Made by a program: the position numbers and the translations under genes. Below are positions 1 to 9,529 of a DNA stretch of 64,000 nt, piece after piece (position 1 is the first letter of the stretch; each line of letters starts with the position of its first letter). Location of the stretch: NCBI RefSeq assembly GCF_947497275.1, contig NZ_CANMFS010000006.1, positions 62,001 through 126,000 of the forward strand, read 5' to 3'. The notes beneath the pieces were generated by a model. The model was not told the DNA's origin. It searched no databases and was given only the letters and a program-made list of their open reading frames with translations. Source of the stretch: an uncultured Sulfitobacter sp. (GTDB lineage: Bacteria; Pseudomonadota; Alphaproteobacteria; Rhodobacterales; Rhodobacteraceae).

Positions 1-1
1 G

Positions 2-145
2 GCGCAGAATGCGACAGGGTTCGAGGCGTTTGGCATCGAACCGACCGAAATGATTCTGGTCTTGCCGGAGTATTTATGGCGTTTCCGGCCATCGGGTCAG
101 TATGACGCGATCAAGGAATCGGCCCGCAACCTGCGCTCCAGCTGA
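2..145 (+). CDS. C-terminal end of a probable complex I NDUFA9-type protein (partial)
   Basis: Only the last 47 codons are in the window. The tail reads [18 protein letters not shown] followed by a short basic end. I recognise this as the usual C-terminus of alphaproteobacterial NDUFA9-family Rossmann proteins (NAD(P)-binding, SDR-related, associated with respiratory complex I), but the nucleotide-binding N-terminus is outside the window. The stop codon overlaps the uppP start by one base (TGATG), so the two genes are probably co-transcribed and translationally coupled. The family call rests on memory of the tail only. Confidence 0.55.
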   Translation, partial: AQNATGFEAFGIEPTEMILVLPEYLWRFRPSGQYDAIKESARNLRSS

Positions 146-948
146 TGGAGAGTACGACGCTCGTCGCGGCCTTTCTCGGGCTGTTGGAGGGGCTGACCGA
201 GTTCATTCCCGTTTCTTCGACGGGTCATATTCTTTTGGCCGGCCATTTTCTGGGGTTCGACAGCGCGGGCAAGACCTTTGAGGTCGTTATCCAGCTTGGT
301 GCGGTGCTGGCGATCCTGACGATATACGCGACACGCCTGGTTTCCATTTTCGCGGCGGCGCCCCATGATCCGAAGGCGCGGCGCTTTATCCTGTCCGTGC
401 TGGTGGCGTTTCTGCCCGCCGTTTTCATCGGCGTTCTCGCGCATGACTTTATCAAGACGGTGCTGTTCGAGACGCCCAAGCTGATCGCGATCATGCTCAT
501 CCTCGGCGGGATTGTACTAATTTTCGTGGACCGGATTGCACCTGAGCCGGTGCATGAGGATGCGATGGAACTGCCGATTCCGATGGCGATCAAGATCGGA
601 TTTATTCAGTGTCTGGCCATGATCCCGGGCGTTTCGCGGTCGGGGGCGACCATTGTCGGCGCCCTGATGCTGGGTGCGAGCAAGCGGGCGGCGGCAGAAT
701 TCTCTTTCTTCTTGTCGATGCCTACGATGGCAGGTGCCTTCGCCTACGATCTCTACAAGAATCGCGAAGTTCTTGATATTTCCGCGATGGGAGAGATCGC
801 CGTCGGCTTCGTCATGGCGTTTATCAGTGCGGTATTTGTCGTGAAATGGCTGCTTGGCTATGTAAGCCGGAATGGATACGCTTTGTTTGGCTGGTGGCGT
901 ATTGTGGTGGGATCTGCTGCTTTGATTTTTCTTTTCAGCGGGTTCTGA
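145..948 (+). CDS. uppP: Undecaprenyl-diphosphate phosphatase UppP (BacA)
   Basis: Integral membrane phosphatase that converts undecaprenyl diphosphate to the monophosphate, recycling the lipid carrier for peptidoglycan and surface polysaccharide synthesis. The 267-residue length is typical. Both family signatures are present: [14 protein letters not shown] near residue 15 (catalytic Glu-rich loop) and [20 protein letters not shown] near residue 163, with several hydrophobic membrane segments between and after them. The ATG overlaps the preceding stop codon, which fixes the start. The 159 bases between this gene and gltD hold no other gene. Confidence 0.97.
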   Translation: MESTTLVAAFLGLLEGLTEFIPVSSTGHILLAGHFLGFDSAGKTFEVVIQLGAVLAILTIYATRLVSIFAAAPHDPKARRFILSVLVAFLPAVFIGVLAHDFIKTVLFETPKLIAIMLILGGIVLIFVDRIAPEPVHEDAMELPIPMAIKIGFIQCLAMIPGVSRSGATIVGALMLGASKRAAAEFSFFLSMPTMAGAFAYDLYKNREVLDISAMGEIAVGFVMAFISAVFVVKWLLGYVSRNGYALFGWWRIVVGSAALIFLFSGF

Positions 949-1107
949 CCCAAAAGGGATTGATCGGACCTAATTCGGACGCGAAAATTGATGCGGACTA
1001 CAGCAAAAGCGAAAAAATCTTTAATATAGGTCAGCATTGCTGCCTTTTATTCCAGTCAACGATCCGATATGCGGTGAGCCTGACGGGAATCTTAGGAACT
1101 GTGCGCC

Positions 1108-2541
1108 ATGGCCAAGCAACCGATGTTGAAATTCACGAGTGTCGAACGGGATATGCCGGAGAAGCGGCCTCCCAATCTGCGCCGCGAGGATTTCAACGAG
1201 ATTTATGCGGAATACGCCGATGCGAAGGCGAAGGAGCAGTCGAGCCGGTGCAGTCAATGTGGCGTACCCTATTGTCAGACCCACTGTCCGCTGCAAAACA
1301 ACATCCCTGACTGGCTGCGACTGACGGCCGAAGGACGGTTGCACGAAGCGTATGAAGTTTCACAGGCCACGAACACCTTCCCCGAAATCTGTGGACGCAT
1401 CTGTCCGCAAGACCGTCTGTGTGAAGGCAACTGCGTGATCGAGCAATCGGGCCATGGCACCGTGACCATTGGGGCGGTCGAGAAGTACATCACCGATACC
1501 GCGTGGGAAAAGGGCTGGGTCAAGCCCATTTCGCCCGCTCAGGAGCGCGCGGAGAGCGTTGGTATCATCGGCGCGGGCCCGGGTGGGCTGGCCGCGGCGG
1601 ATGCGTTGCGACGGCAGGGCGTGCAGGTTACGGTCTATGATCGTTACGACCGCGCGGGCGGGTTGCTGACCTACGGCATTCCCGGTTTCAAGCTGGAAAA
1701 GGACGTGGTTATGCGGCGCAATGCGCAGCTTGAAGAAGGCGGCGTGACGTTCAAGCTGAATTGCAACGTGGGTGAAGATATCACCTTTGACGAGATCCGC
1801 AGCACCCATGACGCGGTGATCATCGCGACCGGCGTTTACAAAAGCCGTGATTTGCAGGCGCCGGGTGTCGGTGTCCCCGGTCTGGTGCGGGCCATTGATT
1901 TCCTGACCGTGGCGAACAAGAAAAGCTTTGGCGACGAGGTGGCCGAATTCAACGACGGCAGCCTGAACGCGCAGGGCAAGAAGGTGGTTGTCATCGGCGG
2001 TGGCGATACGGCGATGGATTGTGTCCGCACGTCGATCCGGCAGGGTGCGACCAGCGTGAAATGTCTCTATCGTCGCGACCGTGCCAACATGCCGGGCAGC
2101 CAGCGCGAGGTGGCAAATGCCGAAGAGGAAGGCGTTGTTTTCGAATGGCTTTGCGCGCCGAAGGGCTTTACCGGTGATCCCGTCAACGGCGTGATGGTGC
2201 AGAAGATGCGCTTGGGTCAACCCGACGCAACGGGCCGTCAGGCGCCTGAGATCATCGAGGGATCCGACTATGTCGAAGAAGCGGATCTGGTGATCATGGC
2301 GCTGGGGTTCGAGCCGGAAAACCTGCCGAAGCTCTGGGGCTGTGACGATCTGCCGGTGAACCGCTGGGGCACTGTGAAAGCGGATTATATCACGGGCCGG
2401 ACCTCGGCCGAGGGGGTGTATGCGGTAGGCGACATCGTGCGCGGTGCGTCGCTTGTTGTCTGGGCGATCAAGGACGGGCGCGATTGTGCCGAAGCGATCC
2501 TGGAACAGTTGAACGGCGCGGCTGCCGTCGCGGCGGAGTAA
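1108..2541 (+). CDS. gltD: Glutamate synthase (NADPH) small subunit
   Basis: FAD- and NADPH-binding subunit of GOGAT; passes electrons from NADPH to the large subunit, which makes two glutamates from glutamine and 2-oxoglutarate. The 477-residue protein has the N-terminal 4Fe-4S cysteine clusters (CSQCGVPYCQTHCP near residue 48 and CGRICPQDRLCEGNC near residue 94), a first dinucleotide fold GIIGAGPGGLAAADALRRQG near residue 151 and a second one, VVVIGGGDTAMDC, near residue 294. Unusually, gltB is not adjacent: an SDR and a GFA gene lie between, all on the same strand. Confidence 0.97.
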   Translation: MAKQPMLKFTSVERDMPEKRPPNLRREDFNEIYAEYADAKAKEQSSRCSQCGVPYCQTHCPLQNNIPDWLRLTAEGRLHEAYEVSQATNTFPEICGRICPQDRLCEGNCVIEQSGHGTVTIGAVEKYITDTAWEKGWVKPISPAQERAESVGIIGAGPGGLAAADALRRQGVQVTVYDRYDRAGGLLTYGIPGFKLEKDVVMRRNAQLEEGGVTFKLNCNVGEDITFDEIRSTHDAVIIATGVYKSRDLQAPGVGVPGLVRAIDFLTVANKKSFGDEVAEFNDGSLNAQGKKVVVIGGGDTAMDCVRTSIRQGATSVKCLYRRDRANMPGSQREVANAEEEGVVFEWLCAPKGFTGDPVNGVMVQKMRLGQPDATGRQAPEIIEGSDYVEEADLVIMALGFEPENLPKLWGCDDLPVNRWGTVKADYITGRTSAEGVYAVGDIVRGASLVVWAIKDGRDCAEAILEQLNGAAAVAAE

Positions 2542-2637
2542 CACCGAGATCATGAGGCGGCAGCGCGTACACAGAACGTACACAGAAGCGGCATACACCG
2601 CGACGCCGGTGCGCGATGCCGGTGACGGGTCGCTGCC

Positions 2638-3540
2638 GTGAGCGTGCCACATGCAAATGACCGGACCGTTGCCGTCGTGGGCGCGCGCAGCGAGATCGGG
2701 CAGCACCTGCTGCCGATGCTGCGCGATGCCGGATGGCAAGTCCGCGCGATCTCCTCGCGCCCGCCGCAAGGTGTCGGTGTGGCGGGGATCGATTGGTACC
2801 GGCGCGACGTCGCGGCGCAGGCGTTCCCGCAAACGCGGGCGTGGATCTTTATCGCGCCGATCTGGATCGTTCCGGACTGGTTCGACCGGATGAAGGCGGG
2901 CGGGGCGCACAGGGTCGTGGCTGTGTCGTCGACCAGCGTCACGACCAAGACAGACAGCTCGACCGACGCGGAACGCCGGACCGTGGCGCGGTTGACGCAG
3001 GGAGAAACCGCGCTGCGCGACTGGGCACAGGCGCAGGGCGTCGGCTGGACCGTGTTGCGCCCGACGCTGATCTGGGGCGGTGGCAGTGACAAGAACATCT
3101 CGGACATCGCGCGGGTCGCGCGGCGGCTCGGCTTTCTGCCGATGCCGGGGGGCGGGCGCGGGTTGCGCCAACCGATCCATACTGCCGATGTGGCGGCGGC
3201 CTGTGCGGGCGCATTGCACAGCGATACGGCGTCGGGCCACAGCTATGACATTCCGGGTGGTGAAACGCTGAGCTATGCGGAAATGGCGCGGCGGGCGTGC
3301 ATCGCCGCGACGGGCCGCGCGCGGCTGTTGCGGTTGCCGGTGTGGTCGGCGCGCGCGGCGATCCGCGCCGGGCGCCGGTTGAAGGGGAACACCCATTGGA
3401 CGCCGGACATGATCGACCGGATCAACCGCGACATGGTGTTTGACGCTGCACCTGCCAAGCGTGATCTGGGACACAGCCCCAGAGGATTCGCGCCGGTGCA
3501 CAGCGATGTGCGTCGTGACGTTGTGCGGGGAGAACGGTGA
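2638..3540 (+). CDS. NAD(P)-dependent oxidoreductase, extended SDR/epimerase type
   Basis: 300 residues from a GTG start. The N-terminus reads VAVVGARSEIGQHLLPMLRD, a degenerate Rossmann glycine motif of NAD-dependent epimerases. A later stretch, TVLRPTLIWGGG, is the typical RP-containing strand after the active-site region, and TAD.AAA-type residues follow. The substrate is unknown. The gene sits between gltD and gltB; its stop (3538-3540) overlaps the start of the GFA gene, so the block is probably one transcript. The 96 bases before it are GC-rich with no clear ribosome binding site, so the exact start is uncertain. Confidence 0.75.
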   Translation: MSVPHANDRTVAVVGARSEIGQHLLPMLRDAGWQVRAISSRPPQGVGVAGIDWYRRDVAAQAFPQTRAWIFIAPIWIVPDWFDRMKAGGAHRVVAVSSTSVTTKTDSSTDAERRTVARLTQGETALRDWAQAQGVGWTVLRPTLIWGGGSDKNISDIARVARRLGFLPMPGGGRGLRQPIHTADVAAACAGALHSDTASGHSYDIPGGETLSYAEMARRACIAATGRARLLRLPVWSARAAIRAGRRLKGNTHWTPDMIDRINRDMVFDAAPAKRDLGHSPRGFAPVHSDVRRDVVRGER

Positions 3541-3965
3541 TGGGCGCGCGCAGCCAGGGGCGCTGCTTGTGCGGTGCGGTGACCGTTAATGCAATGCTGG
3601 GTGCGCGGCTGCGCGCGTGCCATTGCGAGATGTGCCGCCGCCACTGTTCGGGGCCGTTCTTTTCGGTCGAGACGGTGGGCGATTCAGCCGAGGTGACGGG
3701 GCCGGTGCAGGTCTTCGGCTCGTCCCCTTGGGCCGAGCGGGCGTTCTGTTCCACCTGCGGTTCGACGCTGTGGTACGCAACCCTACATGACAAGCACCGA
3801 AATTTTTCCGCCGGCCTGTTCGAAGACGCAGGCGGCGCCACGCTGGATATCGAATTTTTCGCCGACAGTTGCCCGCAAGGGTACGCGCTGGCCGGTAACC
3901 ATCAAAAACTGACCACGACAGAGACAATCGCGCTTTTTGCGCCGGATGAAGGAGATGCCAAATGA
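3540..3965 (+). CDS. GFA family protein (glutathione-dependent formaldehyde-activating fold)
   Basis: Small zinc-binding protein of about 141 residues. It has the family cysteine pattern: CLCGAVTV at the N-terminus, CHCEMCRRHCSGPFF near residue 30 and FCSTCGSTLWY near residue 62, which together form the two zinc sites of the Mss4-like fold. Despite the family name, most members have no proven formaldehyde activity, so a specific function cannot be assigned. ATG at 3540 overlaps the SDR stop; a GTG one codon earlier (3537) is an alternative. The stop overlaps the gltB start by four bases (ATGA). Confidence 0.85.
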   Translation: MGARSQGRCLCGAVTVNAMLGARLRACHCEMCRRHCSGPFFSVETVGDSAEVTGPVQVFGSSPWAERAFCSTCGSTLWYATLHDKHRNFSAGLFEDAGGATLDIEFFADSCPQGYALAGNHQKLTTTETIALFAPDEGDAK

Positions 3966-6900
3966 CCGTTTATGATGACGCATGGGTGGCCCGCGAGGAA
4001 GCAAAGCGCGCGATGATGGCCGAAAAGGGTCTTTATTCCCCCGAAGAAGAGCATTCCTCGTGCGGGGTGGGCCTTGTGGTCAACATCGACGGGTCGCGGT
4101 CGCGCGAAGTGGTCGAAAACGGGATCAAGGCGCTCAAGGCGATCTGGCATCGCGGTGCCGTGGACGCGGATGGCAAGACCGGCGACGGGGCGGGCATCCA
4201 TGTGCAGATTCCGGTGAATTTCTTCTATGATCAGGTCAAACGAACGGGCCACACTCCACGCAAGGACGAGTTGATCGCGGTCGGCCAGGTGTTTCTGCCG
4301 CGCACGAATTTCGGCGCACAGGAAACCTGCCGGACCATCGTCGAAGCCGAAGTGCTGCGCATGGGCTATTACATCTATGGCTGGCGGCATGTGCCGGTGA
4401 ACGTCGATTGTCTGGGCGAAAAGGCGAACGCGACGCGCCCCGAGATCGAGCAGATCCTGATTTCGAACGCCAAGGGCGCGGACGAGGAAACATTCGAGCG
4501 TGAGTTGTACGTGATCCGGCGGCGCATCGAGAAGGCGGCGCTGGCTGCGCAGGTACCGACTCTGTACATCGCGTCGATGTCGTGCCGGTCGATCATCTAC
4601 AAGGGCATGATGCTGGCGCAGGACGTGGCCGAGTTCTATCCCGATCTGATGGATGCGCGGTTCGAGTCCGCATTTGCGATCTATCACCAGCGCTATTCCA
4701 CGAACACCTTCCCGCAGTGGTGGCTGGCGCAGCCGTTCCGGATGCTGGCGCACAACGGCGAGATCAACACGCTCAAAGGCAACCTGAACTGGATGAAAAG
4801 CCACGAGATCCGGATGGCGTCCGCCACATTTGGCGACATGGCCGAGGATATCAAGCCGATCGTAGCCGCCGGATCGTCGGATTCCGCCGCACTCGATTCG
4901 GTGTTCGAGGTTCTGGTGCGCGCAGGCCGGTCCGCGCCGATGGCGAAAACCATGCTGGTGCCGGAATCCTGGTCCAAGCAGGCGGTGGAACTGCCGCAAC
5001 CGTGGCGTGACATGTACTCCTACTGCAACTCGGTGATGGAGCCGTGGGACGGTCCTGCGGCGCTGGCAATGACCGATGGGCGCTGGGTCTGTGCGGGGCT
5101 TGACCGCAACGGGCTGCGCCCGATGCGTTTTGTCGTGACATCCGATGGCATGCTGATCGCGGGATCCGAGGCCGGGATGGTGCCGCTGGACGAGGCGCGG
5201 GTGGTGCGCAAGGGCGCGCTGGGGCCGGGGCAGTTGCTGGCCGTGGATATGGAAGACGGTACGCTGTACGACGATACCGAGATCAAGGACCGGCTGGCCA
5301 ACGCGCGCCCGTTCGGTGAATGGGTCGGCAAGATCAACGAGCTGGACGATGCGCTGGCCGGTGTCACCGAAAAGCCGTTGTTTGAGGGCAACGAGCTGCG
5401 CCGTCGGCAGATTGCCGCCGGGTACACCATCGAAGAGCTGGAGCAGATCCTTGCGCCGATGGCCGAGGACGGCAAGGAAACGCTGGCCTCGATGGGGGAT
5501 GATACGCCGTCGGCGGTGCTGTCGACGAAATACCGTCCGCTGAGCCATTTCTTCCGCCAGAACTTTAGCCAGGTGACCAACCCGCCGATCGACAGCCTGC
5601 GCGAATTTCGTGTGATGAGCCTGAAGACGCGGTTCGGGAACCTCAAGAACGTGCTGGAGGAGAGCAGCAGCCAGACCGAGATCCTGGTGCTGGACAGCCC
5701 GTTCGTCGGCAACGCGCAATTCGACGCGTTGCTGCGCAATTTCAACGCCGATCTGGTGACAATCGACTGTACGTTTGCGCCGGGACGCGGGAACCTGAAC
5801 GCGGAATTGTTCCGCATTCGGGATGAAGCCGAAGATGCCGTGCGCTCGGGTGCGGGTCACATCGTTCTGACCGACCAGAACAGTGGCGAGGGCCGTGTGG
5901 CGATGCCGATGATCCTGGCGACCAGTGCGGTGCATTCGCATCTGATCCGCAAGGGGCTGCGCACCTTTACCTCTCTCAACGTGCGGTCCGCCGAATGTAT
6001 CGACCCGCATTATTTCGCTGTGCTTATCGGGTGCGGTGCGACGGTGGTGAATGCCTATCTGGCCGAAGATTCGCTGGCCGACCGGATCGGGCGCGGATTG
6101 ATGGACGGTGATCTGACGAGCGTGATCGCGCGCTACCGCGAGGCGATTGATCAGGGGCTGCTCAAGATCATGGCGAAGATGGGGATTTCGGTGATTTCCT
6201 CCTATCGCGGTGGCCTGAACTTTGAGGCGGTGGGTCTGAGCCGTGCAATGGTCGCCGAATTCTTCCCCGGCATGACCAGCCGGATCAGCGGGATCGGCGT
6301 CAGCGGCATTCAACACAAAACCGAAGAGGTCCATGCAAAGGGCTGGGCCGGGACAGATACGGTGATGCCCATCGGTGGTTTCTACAAATCGCGCGCCAGC
6401 GGAGAGACCCACGCATGGGAGGCGACGTCGATGCACATGATGCAGGCGGCGTGCAACCGGGCCTCCTATGAGATGTGGAAGCAGTATTCGGCGAAGATGC
6501 AGAGCAATCCGCCGATCCATTTGCGCGATCTGATGAACTTCAAGGCGCTGGGCAAGCCGGTGCCGATCGAGGAGGTCGAGAGCATCACGTCGATCCGCAA
6601 GCGGTTCGTGACGCCGGGGATGAGCCTTGGGGCGCTGAGCCCGGAGGCGCACAAGACGCTGAACGTGGCGATGAACCGGATCGGCGCGAAATCCGACAGT
6701 GGCGAGGGCGGCGAGGATCCGGCGCATTTCCTTCCCGAATCCAACGGCGACAACCCGTCTGCAAAGATCAAGCAGGTGGCGTCGGGGCGTTTCGGCGTGA
6801 CGGCGGAATACCTCAACCAGTGCGAAGAGCTGGAGATCAAGGTGGCGCAGGGTGCCAAGCCCGGCGAGGGCGGCCAGCTGCCCGGCATGAAGGTGACGGA

Positions 6901-8494
6901 GCTGATCGCACGGCTGCGACATTCGACGCCGGGTGTCACGCTGATCTCGCCGCCGCCGCACCATGACATCTATTCCATCGAGGATCTGGCGCAGCTGATC
7001 TATGATCTCAAGCAGATCAACCCGCGCTGCAAAGTGACGGTCAAGCTGGTCGCATCCAGCGGCGTCGGCACGATTGCCGCCGGGGTGGCCAAGGCCAAGG
7101 CGGACATCATCCTGATCTCGGGGCATAACGGTGGCACCGGCGCGTCGCCCGCGACGTCGATCAAATACGCCGGTTTGCCGTGGGAGATGGGCCTGACCGA
7201 GGCGCATCAGGTTCTGAGCATGAACAATCTGCGCGGCCGCGTAACCTTGCGCACCGATGGCGGGTTGCGCACCGGCCGCGATATCGTGATGGCCGCGATG
7301 CTGGGGGCCGAGGAATACGGCATCGGCACCGCAGCCCTGATCGCGATGGGCTGTATCATGGTGCGCCAGTGCCAGTCGAACACCTGCCCCGTGGGTGTGT
7401 GTACGCAGGACGAAGATCTGCGCGCCAAGTTCACCGGCACGGCAGACAAGGTCGTCAACCTGATCACGTTCTATGCGACCGAAGTGCGCGAAATCCTCGC
7501 CTCCATCGGGGCGCGCAGCCTCGACGAGGTGGTCGGTCGTGCGGATCTGTTGGCGCAGGTGAGCCGCGGATCGGCGCATCTGGACGATCTGGATCTTAAC
7601 CCGCTGCTGATCTCGGTCGATGTGGAGCGCGACGTGGTCTATGACCGCAACAAACCGCGCAACGCGGTTCTGGATACGCTGGACGCGCAGATCGTGAACG
7701 ATGCGGCGCGGTTCCTTGAGGATGGTGAGAAGATGCAGCTTTCCTATGCTGTGCAGAACACGCACCGCACGGTCGGCACGCGGACATCAAGCCATATCGT
7801 CAAACGGTTCGGGATGCGCAACGACTTGCAGCCCGATCACCTGACGGTCAATCTGGCCGGGTCTGCCGGGCAGTCGCTGGGTGCCTTCGCGGCACCGGGG
7901 CTCAAGCTGGTGGTGGCAGGTGATGCCAACGATTACGTCGGCAAGGGATTGTCGGGCGGGACCGTCGTGGTGCGCCCTCCGATGTCAAGCACCGTGGTCG
8001 CGTCGGAGAACACCATCATCGGCAACACTGTGCTGTACGGTGCGACCGACGGCTATCTCTTTGCCGCCGGGCGTGCGGGGGAGCGGTTTGCGGTGCGCAA
8101 CTCGGGTGCGCGGGTCGTGATCGAGGGATGCGGGTCGAACGGGTGCGAGTACATGACGGGGGGCGTGGCCGTGATCCTTGGCGATATTGGCGCGAACTTC
8201 GGCGCGGGCATGACCGGCGGGATGGCGTATATCTACGATCCCGAAGGCCGTGCGCTGAACCGGATGAACCTTGAGACGCTTGTCACCTGTGCCGTGACGC
8301 AAGACCATTGGGAAGAACAGCTACGCACTCTGGTCGAGCGGCATATGGAGGAAACAGGCAGCCGCAAGGCGGCGACGATCCTGCAAAACTGGGACATGGA
8401 GAAGGAGAGCTTTCTGCAGGTCTGCCCGAAAGAGATGCTCAGCCGTATCCCTGCGCCATTGGGGATCGAGCCGGAAGCCGTTCCGGCGGAATGA
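3962..8494 (+). CDS. gltB: Glutamate synthase (NADPH) large subunit
   Basis: 1510-residue amidotransferase/synthase subunit. A short propeptide precedes the catalytic nucleophile Cys34 (HSSCGVGLV). The order is class II glutamine amidotransferase, central domain, FMN-binding synthase barrel and C-terminal GXGXG beta-helix (repeated G..G...N sequences around residues 1300-1430). The 3Fe-4S cysteines are in CIMVRQCQSNTCPVGVC near residue 1131. A good ribosome binding site (AAGGAG) lies 7-12 bases before the ATG, inside the end of the GFA gene. The partner gltD is 1.4 kb upstream instead of adjacent. Confidence 0.98.
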   Translation: MTVYDDAWVAREEAKRAMMAEKGLYSPEEEHSSCGVGLVVNIDGSRSREVVENGIKALKAIWHRGAVDADGKTGDGAGIHVQIPVNFFYDQVKRTGHTPRKDELIAVGQVFLPRTNFGAQETCRTIVEAEVLRMGYYIYGWRHVPVNVDCLGEKANATRPEIEQILISNAKGADEETFERELYVIRRRIEKAALAAQVPTLYIASMSCRSIIYKGMMLAQDVAEFYPDLMDARFESAFAIYHQRYSTNTFPQWWLAQPFRMLAHNGEINTLKGNLNWMKSHEIRMASATFGDMAEDIKPIVAAGSSDSAALDSVFEVLVRAGRSAPMAKTMLVPESWSKQAVELPQPWRDMYSYCNSVMEPWDGPAALAMTDGRWVCAGLDRNGLRPMRFVVTSDGMLIAGSEAGMVPLDEARVVRKGALGPGQLLAVDMEDGTLYDDTEIKDRLANARPFGEWVGKINELDDALAGVTEKPLFEGNELRRRQIAAGYTIEELEQILAPMAEDGKETLASMGDDTPSAVLSTKYRPLSHFFRQNFSQVTNPPIDSLREFRVMSLKTRFGNLKNVLEESSSQTEILVLDSPFVGNAQFDALLRNFNADLVTIDCTFAPGRGNLNAELFRIRDEAEDAVRSGAGHIVLTDQNSGEGRVAMPMILATSAVHSHLIRKGLRTFTSLNVRSAECIDPHYFAVLIGCGATVVNAYLAEDSLADRIGRGLMDGDLTSVIARYREAIDQGLLKIMAKMGISVISSYRGGLNFEAVGLSRAMVAEFFPGMTSRISGIGVSGIQHKTEEVHAKGWAGTDTVMPIGGFYKSRASGETHAWEATSMHMMQAACNRASYEMWKQYSAKMQSNPPIHLRDLMNFKALGKPVPIEEVESITSIRKRFVTPGMSLGALSPEAHKTLNVAMNRIGAKSDSGEGGEDPAHFLPESNGDNPSAKIKQVASGRFGVTAEYLNQCEELEIKVAQGAKPGEGGQLPGMKVTELIARLRHSTPGVTLISPPPHHDIYSIEDLAQLIYDLKQINPRCKVTVKLVASSGVGTIAAGVAKAKADIILISGHNGGTGASPATSIKYAGLPWEMGLTEAHQVLSMNNLRGRVTLRTDGGLRTGRDIVMAAMLGAEEYGIGTAALIAMGCIMVRQCQSNTCPVGVCTQDEDLRAKFTGTADKVVNLITFYATEVREILASIGARSLDEVVGRADLLAQVSRGSAHLDDLDLNPLLISVDVERDVVYDRNKPRNAVLDTLDAQIVNDAARFLEDGEKMQLSYAVQNTHRTVGTRTSSHIVKRFGMRNDLQPDHLTVNLAGSAGQSLGAFAAPGLKLVVAGDANDYVGKGLSGGTVVVRPPMSSTVVASENTIIGNTVLYGATDGYLFAAGRAGERFAVRNSGARVVIEGCGSNGCEYMTGGVAVILGDIGANFGAGMTGGMAYIYDPEGRALNRMNLETLVTCAVTQDHWEEQLRTLVERHMEETGSRKAATILQNWDMEKESFLQVCPKEMLSRIPAPLGIEPEAVPAE

Positions 8495-8796
8495 TCGCCG
8501 TCGGGCGGCAGGACCCGTTTCGGTGTTCTGCGGATGGCGGAGGGGGCGAGCGTCTTCTCCGTCGGTCCACCCGCTGCGCGCGCAGTGATCCCGAAGTGGC
8601 GCGAAGGGCCTGAATGTTCGTCTGACCGTCATGCTGCGGGCGACAGTATCCATTCCGATGAGGCGTTTTGCAGGGGCATCGGTGAGTTCCAGCGCCCGAC
8701 TGCGCTGCATATGGTGGGGCGAGCGTGGCCCGTTGTGACGCAACGTGACATCGGAGCACTCTTTACGTGCTGAAACCCTGGCTTAATTTGCTCGTG
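8495..8796. other. Intergenic stretch without a convincing gene
   Basis: About 300 GC-rich bases between gltB and the SGNH gene. I see a weak hairpin just after gltB (GCCG/CGGC around 8497-8509) and an inverted repeat CGTTG-N5-CAACG at 8731-8745, which could be a binding site ahead of the next gene. A 40-codon frame overlapping the gltB stop has no support. Confidence 0.4.
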
Positions 8797-9510
8797 ATGC
8801 GCACTATATTTCCCCTCCGACGCTTCTTTGCCGTTTTGGTCGCCGTTCTTTCGCTCGGTGCCTGTTCCGCCGTTTCCATCCCGCAGGATGGGGATATTCT
8901 GGTGATCGGCGATTCGATCATGGCATGGAACCAGAGCAGCAGGCAGGCGATACCGGACGAGATCGCGAATGCGCTGGGCCGTGAAGTGCATTCCCGCGCG
9001 GTTGCCGGGGCGAAGTTCGACAACAGCTCTGCCTTGATGTCGGCGGTGGGATTCGACATTCAGACGCAATATCACGGCGGGCGGTGGAACTGGATCGTGC
9101 TGAACGGCGGGGCGAACGATCTGGGGTTCGATGACTGCAACTGTGGCGATTGCAGTGTGGTGGTTCAAAGGCTGATCTCGGATGACGGGCGGCGGGGCGA
9201 AATTCCCGCTTTTCTTGATCGGTTGCAGCCGTCAGCTGCGCATATTCTATGGATGGGGTATTATGCGTCGCCCGGCACCACCTTCAAAGCGTGCGGCGAT
9301 GATCTGCTCGAACTGGAGCGGCGGGTGATGTTGTATCTCGACCGGGTGCCGGACGGATATTTCGTTGACGCACGTAGGTTCATTGACCCCAAGGATTCCA
9401 GCCTTTTCGCCAGTGACAATACCCATCCGTCGCCTGAAAGCAGTGCCATTCTGGGCACGGCGCTGGCCGAAGTGATTGCGAGTGTCGAGGCGCGTTCCAA
9501 AAACCGTTGA
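8797..9510 (+). CDS. SGNH/GDSL-type hydrolase, predicted lipoprotein
   Basis: Predicted esterase or lipase-like hydrolase anchored in the cell envelope. From ATG 8797 the N-terminus is a signal peptide ending in the lipobox LSLGAC (Cys23). A GTG 30 bases upstream is in frame but would place extra residues before the signal peptide. SGNH blocks are visible: VIGDSIMAWN (block I, catalytic Ser), NGGANDLGF (block III, Asn) and DNTHPSPES near the C-terminus (block V, Asp/His). A CNCGDC stretch in the middle may form disulfides. Substrate unknown; mtgA follows after 19 bases. Confidence 0.8.
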   Translation: MRTIFPLRRFFAVLVAVLSLGACSAVSIPQDGDILVIGDSIMAWNQSSRQAIPDEIANALGREVHSRAVAGAKFDNSSALMSAVGFDIQTQYHGGRWNWIVLNGGANDLGFDDCNCGDCSVVVQRLISDDGRRGEIPAFLDRLQPSAAHILWMGYYASPGTTFKACGDDLLELERRVMLYLDRVPDGYFVDARRFIDPKDSSLFASDNTHPSPESSAILGTALAEVIASVEARSKNR

Positions 9511-9529
9511 AGCGATCTATAGCTCTCGC

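Noticed and set aside
1360..3501. Long minus-strand frame opposite gltD and the SDR gene
   Set aside because: Same shadow effect: Arg/Pro-rich translation without recognisable domains, fully opposite clear genes.
3902..7765. A very long open frame on the minus strand opposite gltB (over 1200 codons)
   Set aside because: It is antisense to gltB, rich in His, Arg and Asp-type low-complexity translation, and has no domain. High GC codon bias of gltB produces such empty antisense frames.
8491..8613. A 40-codon frame overlapping the gltB stop
   Set aside because: Basic low-complexity translation, no ribosome binding site of its own, and no similarity to a known family.
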